Assembly (NCBI GenBank): GCA_020744225.1
Contig: JAGMWG010000019.1
Location: 1,054,001 to 1,118,000, forward strand
DNA from: Paraphoma chrysanthemicola
Taxonomy: Eukaryota > Ascomycota > Dothideomycetes > Pleosporales > Phaeosphaeriaceae
Direction: 5' to 3'
DNA: 64,000 bases
The notes beneath the pieces were generated by a model, which worked only from the letters and a program-made list of their open reading frames with translations, searched no databases and was not told the DNA's origin. The position numbers were made by a program, and so were the translations under genes. This document shows positions 36,949 to 48,995 of this stretch, one piece after another (the first letter of the stretch is position 1; each line of letters starts with the position of its first letter).

Positions 36949-39900
36949 CTATTCTCTCTTTCTCTTTAGCTCTTATTCTTATAAGCTAGACTAATAATAT
37001 CTTATAGTACTAAGTACTATTATACTTATAGTAATTATATTAATTAAATTAGTATACCTCTAGTTATAGTTACTTATTTCTATTATATAAAAGAAAATCT
37101 TTCTTATTATATTTTCTTATTAGTAGATATATATAAGAACTATTATTACAAGAAGGTAACTACGTATTTACTAGTAGATATTTTCTTACTAAATTTCTCT
37201 AAAATTAATTAGAAGCTTAAGAAGCTTAAGAAGTAAGAAAATAAAGTAAAAGTATTTATTAATACTAATAAGTATACTATTAAGTAGGTAATAAAGTATC
37301 TTTAAGTTACTTAATTAAAATAAAAGAGATTATATAAGTAGTAGTATTAGCTAAAACGTAAGAAGTAGTAAATTTTTAATAAAGATTATTCTAATATAGA
37401 GAAGTTAGCGAAGTTAGAAGTATAAGAGTATCTTAACTAAGAAATTGCGTTAGTAAATCTAGAGGCGCCTACTAGAGCAGCTATTGTAAAATAGTCTACA
37501 TTCTGGAAACTTAATATTACTAGTATTAGTAATACTATATTAATTGTTAGTAGTAGTTAATAAGGTTAGTAACTAGAGTTCTATTTTATTCTTTTCTAGT
37601 ATTTCTTAATATATTATTTGTTGTTTTAGAAGTTATTTTCTAGTTCTTATATATTCTTTATATTATTATATTCTAACTATTTAACTAGGTATTCTTATAG
37701 CTTAATCTACTTAGTATCTTAGTAGTCTAGGATTTTTTTAACTTTAAATTTATTTTCTTTCTTAGTTATATAGTAAAAGATTTACTATAGTAGTATATTA
37801 GAGTTAGCTAGTTTTAGTAGTTTAACGTAAAACCTTAGGTGTACTTTTATATTCTTAAGTAGATCTAATATATATATTATAAGGCTATTTTTCTTAAGAA
37901 CTAAAAATAGTCTAACTTTAACATAATTAAGTCTTTTACTTAGTTACTTAGTTTATAAGTTTTTTATAAGTAAGTATACTTTATCTTCTCTTTTTAGCTA
38001 AGAAGCTATTTTTATTTCTTATTAGTATATAAGATACTTTAGTGTTATACCTTCTTAATATAGTTTTGTATTTCTTTATATATCTTCTTAATTTCTTCTA
38101 CTATCTATAGTATAGCTTTAGTATTTAGGCTAAGTAGTATTCTTTTAAAGAGATGTAGATGTCTTCTATAATTAGTAAAGAATAGTATTCTTTTTATTAA
38201 CTCTAATGTTTTATTATTATACGCTAATTATATTATAAGTAATAATAATACTTAATTATCTTATTTTAGAGTTAGGTAGGTTTATAAGTAGACCTTAAGT
38301 GTTCTATTTATTCTTTCTATTTATCTATTAGTTTTTAGGTAGTATACTATAGATAGCTTTCTTTAGATACTAATTACTCTTATAAGCGTAGCCTAATAGT
38401 TTAACGTAAATAGCTTATCTTAGTTACTTATAATTAATTTTAGAATTCTATAGTAGTAGATTACTTTATTATTAATAATAATAATATAGTCTAGTTATTT
38501 TACTATGTAATCTCTTCTAAAGAGTATTACTTCTATTACTTTAGTAAATCTATTTATAACTACTAGTATAGTATTGTATATAACGTTAGTTATAGAGTTC
38601 TATAACTCTAGTAGTTCTATAATAAAGTCTATTAAGATATTAGTTTAGAGTTTATTTAGTATCTCTAGAGCTTATATTTCTTTATATAGTGTATATATAC
38701 TATACTTATTTCTCTAATAGTTAGTATATTTCTAGATATAAGTGCTTATCTTATTCTTTATATTCTTAAAGCTATAGTTATACTATATTATTTTTATAGT
38801 ATGTAAGGCTTCTAGGTGCCTATAAATTAGGTTATTATAGTAATCTTAAATAATAGCTTCTTATAGTTTCTCTAGAACTTTATTAGTAATTATTATAATA
38901 TTATTAATTTCTATTATAGTACTTAGAGATCTATTATTATTAGTTCTAAAGATAATTTCTTTTTTAATAGTTTTAGTGCCTATAACGTTATATCTTTAGC
39001 TAAGAGTATCTACTCTACTATTATCTTTTCTTAGAGTATATATAATCTTAAACTTATATTCTTTTAGTAGTTCTAACTATCTAACTTATTATCTATTAAG
39101 TACTTTTATTATTATAAAGTACGTTAGATTTTTATAGTCTATAAAGATCTTAAGCTTAGAGTTACTATATAAGTAGATCTTCTAGTATTCTAGTACTTCT
39201 ACTATTACTAGTAGTTCTTTATTGTATATATTATATCTTTCTTTTACTTTACTAAATTTCTTAGAGTAGTATACTATAGAATACTATTTTCTATTATGTA
39301 GCTATATTTATGTAGTACTTATTATAAAGTTAGAGGTATCTATTTCTAGCTATAAGAGTTTATTTAGTTTAAACATCTTAAGTATAAGTTCTTTAATATA
39401 TACTTACTTAAGTTATTTAAAGGCTTTTTACTATAATTTATCTTATCTCTATATTACTTCTTTTTACGTAAGTTATATAAGAAGTATAGTAATTTTAGAG
39501 TAGTCTTTAATAAATATTTAGTTAAAGTTTATAAATTCTAAGAAGAATTATACGTCTTTAATATTTCTTAGTATAGTCTATTCTTTTATAGTTTAGATTT
39601 TATCTTTACTAATCTATACTTTGTATATACTTACTATATATTCTAGGAACTCTAGCTTATTCTTATAGAAACTATACTTTATTAGTTTTAGGCGTAGGTT
39701 ATAACTATTAAGGTATTCTAATACTATTTTTACGTATTTAGTGTAATCTTTCTTATTCTTACAGTATATTAGAATATTATTAAGATAAGTAATAATAAAT
39801 ACGTTAAGGTATTTTCTTAGTACGTTATTAATTAATACTTAAAATATAGTAGAAGCGTTAGTTAGTCTAAAGAGTATAATATAGTATTTATAGTATCTAT

Positions 39901-42900
39901 ATTATGTTTAGAACGCTATTTTCTATTCTTCTTCTTTCTTAATTCTAATTTAGTAATAGCTATTATATAGATCTAGTAAAGTAAATATCTTAGTTTTTAA
40001 GAGTTTATCTTAGAGTTCTAAGATATTAGGTAGTAAGTATTAGTTTTTCTACGTTATCTTATTTAGTTTACGATAGTTAATATATAGTTATAAACTTTTA
40101 TCTTTCTTTAGTATAAAGAGAATAAGAAATCTTACTAGTAAATCTAACTTATAAATATATTCTTTAGCTAGATTTTTATTAATATATTTCTTTACTACTT
40201 TTAGTTAGAGTTCTAATAGTTTATATATTAGTAAGAAGAATAGTTTTTTATCTTCTTCTAAAGTAATCTTATAATCTTATAGTTTGTATTCTAGTAATAC
40301 TACTTAGTCTATAGGCTTCTTAAATATATATCTCTATTAGTAGTAGACTTTTAGAACTAGTAAAAGAACGTCTTCTTTCTTTATAATTTATATAGTTTTT
40401 TTTATTTTATCTATTAGGCTAACTACTTTGTTTTTCTAATAGTGCGTCTTATTTAAAGTAATTTTATTTATTATTTTCTCTTCTACTACTAGACTCTACT
40501 TATACGTAGACTAAGGTCTATATATAGCTATATATCTATTAAAGAATAGTATATTATTTACTTAATCTATTCTAGAGTTTACATTCTTTAACTAAAGAAG
40601 TCTTAGTATAATATCTTTACTAGCTAAGCTTAGTACGTCTAGAGTTACTTTTATCTAGTATCTATTAATATAGATATTAGTTGTTATCTTATATATAATA
40701 ACTAACTATTCTAGTATTATTTCTCTAGTAGCTACCTAAACATAGTATAGATTTTCTTTTAACTTAGTCTTAAGGCTAGCTTATTTAACTACGTTAAGAG
40801 ATATATAGTTACTAATAGATTCTAAATCTATTAATACTTTTATCTTTACTCTCTTAATCTTTATTAAGAGTTTATTAAGTAGTACTAAATTAATATTATT
40901 ATATTTCTACTTATATATTAACTTAGGTCTAAAAAAAACTTCTTATCTCTAAATCTATTTATAATTTTATTATTTTAGTATTTAGTATAATCTCTATTTA
41001 TATATAATTACTATATCTTATTAAGGTATTCTCTATTTACTATTAGAATTCTAAGCGTCTGTTCTTTTTATAAGTTCTTGTCTAGAAAAGTATCTATTAC
41101 TTATTTATTCTAAAGGTAGAATTTATATATATTCTTAAGGTAATTAAACTACTACTATTTATATTTAGACTTCCTAGTTAGAAACTATTCTATTACTTTT
41201 TTATTAGAGTAGTGTATTAAGTACTAGTTATATATATAAGCTGTATAGCTTATATTAGTATAGAGTAGATTTCTTAGATCTATAAAGTATAATAGTCTTA
41301 AAGTAATAACAATGTTATTAGAGTTGTTATTAACTTTCTTAGCTTCTTTATATACTTTATATTCTTTAGTTACTTAGACTTCTTCTTCTAATCTCTACTT
41401 AAGTTAGTTACTATATTAGAAGTGTTTCTTTTTTTTCTTACCTCTTAGAAGTATATAGTTATAAGGTGTATTATAGTTCTTATCTTATTATACTAGTAGC
41501 GCTTAACTATTATTAGTTACTTTTACTTAATTTAGTAATTATTTTATAGCTTTATAGCACTAGTCTAGAAAGGCTCTTTTCTTAGATTCTTTCTTTATTT
41601 CTCTAATAATATTAGAAAGTTATAAGAAATCTTCTTAGGTTTATTAGCTGTTTTTTGTTTTAAATTCTATAAATTTCTTACTTTCTAGATTAAGTTAGAA
41701 GAACTATTTTCTTAGTTTTGTGTCTTACTTACATTTCTAGTTATACCTATATATCTTATTATTTTCTTATATATATATAAGTATTATATACTTATCTCTT
41801 AGCTATACTAGAGTAGCGTTTTTATATTTTAGTATTAAGCTTTTTAGTAGAGTGTATATAAGCTAGTTTACTATATTCTAGTAGTAGAGTAAAGATTTTA
41901 GTGCTAGAGTTATAGTATTATTCTACGTAGTCTTAACTTTTATTCTAGAGTGTAGTATAGAATTATAAGTAATTAGTAGTTCTTAGCTATAGCTATTCTT
42001 AAGATCTATATAAGAGAACTTAATTATAGTTTCTTTCTTACTATCTAAGGTAGAAGAATCTAGTTTTATATTATAGTTAGATATTATATTCTATTCTACC
42101 TTAGTTTTCTTATTCTAGTTGTATTAGATTATATTAATTATCTTAATAACCTTGTTCTTTATCTAGTAATTTTTTACTAGATATTCTAGTTTACTATAGT
42201 TATAATAAGTTCTTATTTTCTTTATACTAGTCTTATATTTACTTTATATAAGTTTCTTATAACTATTATAGAGCTTATTATACTTAATAGTATTAATATC
42301 TATTAATTTAATTCTTCTAGATCTATAGTATTCTAGTATCTTCTTAGAGTAGAATTATTTTTTAGACTTATAGTTCTTAAGTTTATAAAACTACTTATAT
42401 TTACTCTATTAACGTATTAAAGTAAAGGTATTAGTCTTTAGTTCTAGTTTAAGTAGCTTATTATTAATTCTTATAGCTTTCTTAATTAGATTATCTAAGC
42501 TAGTAATATTAGCTACACTTTATATAAGTTTCTTATAGATACTAAACTTAAGGCCTTATTAGAATATTTGTATAAAGGCTTTATTATTCTACTCTATGTA
42601 TTTAGTGTATTATTAGAAAAGGTTAGTATAGTCTTCTATAGACTAAGTCTATTAGAGGCGTTAGATTTTACCTTTTATAATAGTTAGTTCTTTAGTAATA
42701 GAGAATACTTTTCTAAGAGCTTCTTTAAACTTATTGTAGTCTTTAATAATTTAGGTATTAGCTATATTTTATATACTACTATTAAAGTACTATTTAAGTT
42801 TTAGAGTTATTTAATTTAGCGCCTTTTCTTTTATAGTAGTAACTATATTAGTAATCTTATTTACTTTATTAATTATATTATAAAAGTAGAAGTAAAAGTC

Positions 42901-43040
42901 TTATTATATAATCTATAATTTAAGTATAGTCTAATCTCTATAGAAGTTATTAGAGATTTATCTCTTAGTAGCAGCCTTACTAGCTATAATAGAAGTTAAA
43001 GTATTTATTTCTATATTACTTATCTTAAGAGTATTTAAAG

Positions 43041-43551
43041 TATAAAGAGACTTAAAGTTAGAAGTAAGCTTTATATACTTAAGATTCTATAGTTAGTTCT
43101 TAGAGATAGAGTACTAAAGAGAATTAAATAAATTACTATAAGATAGATTAAGAAGATAATAATTAATAGTAGAAGAGTTATACTAATATAAATAGAGAGA
43201 ACTATAAGTTAAGTATAAATAGTAACTAGTTATAGATTAAATACTAAGTTAAATATAATAAGCTATAAGAGCTTATTACCTATATCTATATACCTAAGAT
43301 ATTCTAGAAGTTCTAAAGATCTTATAGTTTATAAGTATTATAGAATAGTCTAGAATTCTTAAAATAAGTCTTAGGAATCCTAAGCACGTAGAATACTCTT
43401 AGTATTCTAGAATCTATAAAACGTATTACGTAACGCTTAGCTAGTATAAGGCTAATTCTTTGTTAGTAGCCTTGTAGTCGCGCATTCTGTATAGAATACC
43501 TTCTACTCTTAAAACTTATACTCTACTTACTAATCTCTCTAGTCTATAATA
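43041..43551 (-). repeat. Gypsy-2 5' LTR
   Basis: 511 bp. Differences from the partner are mostly transitions; it keeps other steps the partner has lost (for example GTCGCGCATTCTGTATAG near its end). Confidence 0.92.
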
Positions 43552-43556
43552 AATCT

Positions 43557-45050
43557 TCTATATTCTCTTCTATAGTATTACTAATACTAGTTAATACCTT
43601 TTTAGAATTAGATATATTAATAGAAGATTTAGTACTAATAGTACTAAAAACACTAACTTCTTCTTTATAACTACCTTCTATAAGAATAGTATTATTAGAA
43701 AGATATATATAGTATTAATCTTTATTAAAAGATAAGCTAAATCTCTTATTAGTTATTAAGCTTAAGCTTAATAAATTAATACCTAATTTGTAAATATATA
43801 GAATATTATTTAATTTAACTAGCTTATTTATACTAGTAAATTTAAGTTCTATATTACTTCTACTACTAGCTTTAATTATTTTATTAGTATTATTCTACTT
43901 AATATTAGTATTAGTAGGTTTAATACTAGTAAATAATTCTTTAATATAGTAAGTATATATAGTAGCTCTAGAATCTAAAACAAAATCTATAATAAGCTTA
44001 TTATTAGATTTATTATTAGTATTACTAATAGTAGAAGTTAAAATAGTTTCTACTTTAGTATTACTAACTTATTTAGGTCTCTTTTTAGAATATTTCTTAT
44101 AATAAGTAGACTCTAAGTATTCTTTTAGTTTACAATAATTATAAACTTTATTATTTTTAGTATTATTATAACTACTATTATTAGTAGTATTATTAATACT
44201 TTTAGCTTTAGACTTATTAGTTCTTTTAGCTTTAGTAGGTATAGTCTTTACGTTACTATTATTATTATTTTTATTATAACTCTTATAGTTTACATAAGTA
44301 TAATTATTATTAGATTTATTATTAGACTTTAATTGTCTATTTTTATCTAATAATTAATTTATAATATTGTCTATAGTAATATTAGATTATTATTCTAATC
44401 TAATATTCTAAGTAATTATAGTAATAATATTATTATAATTCTTATTAAGATTATTAAGTAATAGAGCTACTATAAACTTATTAAGTAATACTATATCTTT
44501 AGATTTTAATTAATTTAAGATTCTTCTAAAGTTATTAATATATAACTCTAAGTTATTCTTATTATTACTTAGAGTATTATTAATTAAATCTTTAGAAAGA
44601 ATATAATTACTACTAAAACCTCGCGATATATATAAATTCTTTAAAGTTTACTCTAAAATATAGGCACTAGTAATATATTGTGTTTATAGTAAAGGTTTAT
44701 CTTCTAGAGCTAGTTTTACTATAGTAATAGCCTTTTTATTTTATTGTATAAGTTCTAAATTATTGCCTAAATTAGCTAGATTAGTAACTATATCTAGGTC
44801 TTTTTTAGTTAATATTTAGCTTATTTGTATATTCTAAATATTATAATTACTAGATTCTTTAAGCTTAGGTATTTTATAGCTTAAAAAAGAATTAGCTATT
44901 TTAAATAAACTTCTTTGTTTAAAAGTTTATTATATAGCTTTTTTATAGAGAAAAATAGCTTATTTTACTACTAGAAATCTTATTATCTTATTATTATTTT
45001 AATAAGAGATAATAAGATTCTTATTATAAGTAGCTTTTAAAATTAGTCTT
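43557..45050 (-). pseudogene. RIPed Copia Gag region
   Basis: Minus strand, right of Gypsy-2. Readable pieces are TIDNIINQLLDKNRQLKSNN, then a Lys-rich stretch and YNYCKLKEYLESTYYKKYSK, whose pattern is a decayed C-x2-C-x4-H-x4-C zinc knuckle (Cys and His codons turned to Tyr codons). A further part reading like Copia Gag follows towards 45000. The segment 45051-46423 is AT-rich leader without readable motif. Confidence 0.62.
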
Positions 45051-46423
45051 ATTACGCGTACTAATATAAAATTATATACTAGATAATAAGAGTATCTAGT
45101 AATTTTAGAATAAAATATAGTATATAATATACTATTATTAATAGTACAGTAATCTAAAATAGATTACAGCTAGTTTTAGAATAATAATTTTCTTATAATT
45201 TTACAGTTCTTCTACAAAATTAGGCCTAAAACAGCTTATAACTTATTTTAGGTTATAGCTAGCGTATTTTTAATACTAGATTATAAAACTAGACTAAAAA
45301 TTGCACTAGTTTTAATTCTCTAAGTATTTTTAGCTTAGATAGCTAGCTTGTAATAATTTTCCTAATAATACCTAGATTTATTATAATTTTCAAATAAGGT
45401 AATAATAATCTTATATAGCTTTTACTTAAATAAGACTTAGTATAAGTTCTATATAAGATCTAGAAAGCTATAAATTCTACTAAAACTCTTATAATTAACT
45501 AAACGTAAAATAGTACTTTTTATTATTTTAATTGAAAATAATAAAAAGTAAATTTTACAGAGTTATAAAACTCTAATAGTTATATTCTAAGGTAGTAAAG
45601 TAAAAGCGTTTATATAGTTACTTATTATTTAGAAAATAATAACTCTAATAAGAGATAGAGTATTATTTTAGACATAATAGACTAATAGCTAATACTACTA
45701 TACAAGGAAGCTTTTTTAATAAAAGTTTTAAATATAGTAGAATTAGATTATAGTTTATTATCTACCTCTTTTAAATAGATATTACTCTAATAATAGAGTA
45801 AATAGTAGAAAATATATTTTTAAAAGATAGTACTTTTATTAAGAAATTCTAGTAGCTACTAGAACTTATTTTATTATAAGTATACTAGAAGTAATAAGTT
45901 TCTAAGCTATTTTCCTAGTATATTCTCTTATAATATACTTTTTAAAACATACTAAAGTTACTAGCTACTTTGCTCTTAAAAACTAAATAAAGACGAGTTT
46001 TTACACTCTTTATAAGAGATAATCTCTAAGTAAACTCTAGTATTACTATTCCTAGTATAGAGTAAGTAGAGAGTATACTAGAATATACCTTAGAAAATAC
46101 TGTATTAAATTTTAAATTAAGTTACTAGAGTACTTAAGTTTCTTCTAGTAAGATAAAATAAAATAATACTGTTTTCTTTATTCTTCTATACTCTATTTAT
46201 ACTAGTACTTAAAAGTAAAGCTAAATAAGAAGTACGTAATCTTCTTAAAAGCTTATAAAGACTTAAAAGTTACTAGTATACTAGTAGTATATAAGTATAG
46301 TTCGAGTTAAAAAACTCTTAAATAGAGTAAATAATTACTCTTTATTCTAGATAGACTAGCTTAGTAAGCTAGAATTATAATCTAGTAAATAAAATTCTCT
46401 TAGGTAGAGCTAGGCTTATAACC

Positions 46424-46855
46424 TATTAAGAAGAAGTAAAAATTACTAATAACTAGTAATATACTAGCTAAAAGAGAATATAAAGAGTATATTACCTAAT
46501 AGATAATAGAAGATAAGAGTAAGTATATAGAAGAGTAGATAGTAGATAGTATTTTGTGTTCTAGGTATAGATAAAAGAGAGAGATCTCTCTTTACTATAT
46601 ACTTTAGTTTCTAAGCTTAGTAAGCTATACTATAGTATTAAATTAATTCTAAAAACTATTACTTTTTATTCTAATTAGAATAAAATATAAATCTCTTATA
46701 TAATTTATAATTTCTAGTCTAATCTTAGACTAGAATTAATACTAAATTCTAGTTATACTAAAAATCTATAAGATCTTAAAGAATATAAGATAAAACTTAT
46801 AAGCTACTTAGTAATTTAGATAGCTTATAAAAGATTTAACTAGTAAATCTTTATA
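46424..46855 (-). repeat. Copia LTR, right copy
   Basis: About 432 bp, direct repeat of 27680-28110. As the element is on the minus strand, this would be the 5' LTR. Confidence 0.85.
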
Positions 46856-47233
46856 ATCTATAATATTAGACTAAAGTTTTTTAAGAAACTATATACTAAT
46901 ACGTATCTTAATAACTTTTATAATTAGCTTTTAGTCTATATATTTTACTAAACTATTTAGCTTATATATATATAATAGTATTATCTTAATTATAATTTCT
47001 TTATCTAAGACTTAATTCTTATATTATAATCTACTTCTCTAGAGTAGTATAGCTATATTATTATTTTAATAGATTTCTATAATTCTTAAATTATACTTAT
47101 ATAGTACTTAGTTATAAAAAGCTATTATAGTATATATAATCTTAAAAAGAGTTTTAATTTTAGATTAGTATAACTAATCTTTTTTAAGAAGTTTTTCTTA
47201 ATTACTATTAACTACTATTCTTTTTATTATTTA
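46856..47233. other. Unassigned RIPed AT-rich sequence
   Basis: About 380 bp between the right Copia LTR and pogo D. No motif or repeat recognised. Confidence 0.5.
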
Positions 47234-47257
47234 TAACGTACTCTATAAGTAAGTTAG

Positions 47258-47756
47258 TATTATAGTTACCTTAGAAAGTAAACTAGAAGTAGCTAATTAT
47301 ACTCTAATTAGATACTAATAGATTACTAATAAGAAGCTTATAAAAACTAACTATAATACTATACTATAGAACTATAGATTATGTAACTTAATTAGTATAC
47401 TAGACTACGTTAAGTACTATATAAGCTAAGTAGACTAAGTACTAAGTAATACTAATTATACTAATTAAATAAGTATAGTATACTTAGTAATCTAACTTCT
47501 CTTAGTATATAGATATAGGTAATAAGCTTCTATAGCTTATTATAGTTAACTTAGTATTTAATCTATAACTAGTTACTACTTATACTTAACTTATAGTTCT
47601 CTCTATTTATATTAGTATAACTCTCTACTATTAATTATTATTCTTTTAATCTATTTTATAAGTAACTTATTTAACTCTTTCTAATACTTATCTCTAAGAA
47701 CGAACTATAGAATCTTAAGTCTATAAAGCTTACTTCTAACTTTAGGTCTCTTTATA
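47258..47756 (+). repeat. Solo LTR related to Gypsy-2, in the left end of pogo D
   Basis: About 499 bp from TATTATAG to TCTCTTTATA. Its right half (47505-47756) is clearly the inverted Gypsy-2 LTR; its left half is not obviously similar, suggesting a related subfamily. It splits the TIR of pogo D, leaving GTTAG on the left and TTTAG on the right, a near-match 5-bp target duplication. A single LTR without internal sequence implies LTR-LTR recombination. Confidence 0.65.
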
Positions 47757-48995
47757 TTTAGTTATATAAGTAAGTTAGTTACTCTATAAAGACTCTACTA
47801 AAATCTACTATTATAAATAGTAGAAATATAATAAATAAACTACTAAAAGAGCTACTTACTCTAAAGAAGACTTAATTATAGCTTATACTTTAAGCTATTT
47901 AATAAGATATAATACTCTTTTAATAACGTACTATAGTAATTTATAGAGTCTCTAAATTAATACTTAATAATTAATATACTAGAAAGTAGTTTTAATATAA
48001 TTATATATCTAACTTAGTAAATCTTTATCTAATAAAGAAGAAGGTAATTATTTAGTATATACTTAATCTTAACGTATAAAGATTTCTACTATAGCTTTCT
48101 ACTATTAAGAATATAGCTAATCTACTATATAAGAAGTATAGCTAACTATTAGTAAGTATTAACTAAGCTTTAATCTTTATTAAATTTTACTCTAAGCTTA
48201 AAGTTAAGTTTAATTATAAGTATAACTATAAGAGAGCTCTTTATAAGAATTCTAAAATTAAATAAGACTAGTTCTAACTTATAGAGAATATAAAAGCTAA
48301 GTATAGTATTCTTTATAAAAATACTTATAAGTTTAATAAGTTTAGCTTTATAATAAGTATAATATTAACTAAAGTAGTAGTTATAAGCTCTAAGTATTAA
48401 GAATAACTAAAGATAGTATAGTAAACTAATAAAGAGTAGATAATAGTAATCTAAAGTATTAATATAACTAGGTAAGTAATTCTACTCTTTATTATCTTCT
48501 AAAGTAAAAACTATTTCTTTACTTAGTATAAGAAGAATAACTTACTTTATAACTAAGTTATTATAGTCTCTAAGAATAGCTAGATAATAAATAAGCTTAG
48601 TTTAGTATAGTTAAAGTACTTTAACGTCTATATAAAGAAGTGTACTCTTAGAGAAGTATAATTACTTATTATTAATAGCTATAAGAGCTATAACTTACTT
48701 AATTTCTAGTAGTACTATAAGAAGAATAAGATTATTACTTTCTATATATCTTCTTACTTATTATACTTCTTATAGCTTCTTAATATAAGTTATTTTTTAC
48801 TATTAAAGAAGATATAGCTAAGAACTTAATACGTTATAGAATTAACTATATTACTAACCTTAAGTTTCTATCTTACTTTATTACTATATTTAAAAATATA
48901 ATTACTAAAAGTAATATTAAGAGAGACTTTTAAAATACTAGCTTAGTTCTACTTAATATAAAGGTAGTAATATTAAAGCTTAATATCTACTTATA

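Larger units (their letters stand above)
36438..43551 (-). mobile_element. LTR retrotransposon Gypsy-2, inserted in the Copia element
   Basis: A complete 7,114-bp insertion. Two direct LTRs of exactly 511 bp each (36438-36948 and 43041-43551) run from TATAAAGAGAC (from TGTAAAG) to TATAATA (from TGTAACA). A perfect 5-bp target duplication, AATCT, lies outside both ends (36433-36437 and 43552-43556). The minus strand encodes a reverse transcriptase with YLNNILIYCKNKKDYTKYVK (ancestral YLDDILIYS) at about 39740-39810. The element interrupts the Copia frame between gag and integrase. All frames are broken. Confidence 0.9.
27680..46855 (-). mobile_element. Copia-type LTR retrotransposon, host of three later insertions
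   Basis: Direct repeats of about 431 bp (27680-28110 and 46424-46855) bound a minus-strand Copia genome of about 7.6 kb once three insertions are subtracted (28180-30016, about 32065-34632, 36438-43551). Order on the minus strand is Gag with a zinc-knuckle remnant, integrase, reverse transcriptase with YIDDILVF, RNase H, which is the Copia (Ty1) order. Next to the right LTR the minus strand reads GGTTATAAGCCTAGCTC, a plausible primer-binding site. LTR ends are TATTAAG (from TGTTAAG) and TTTATA (from TTTACA). I see no matching target duplication, so pairing of the two LTRs is inferred. Confidence 0.72.
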
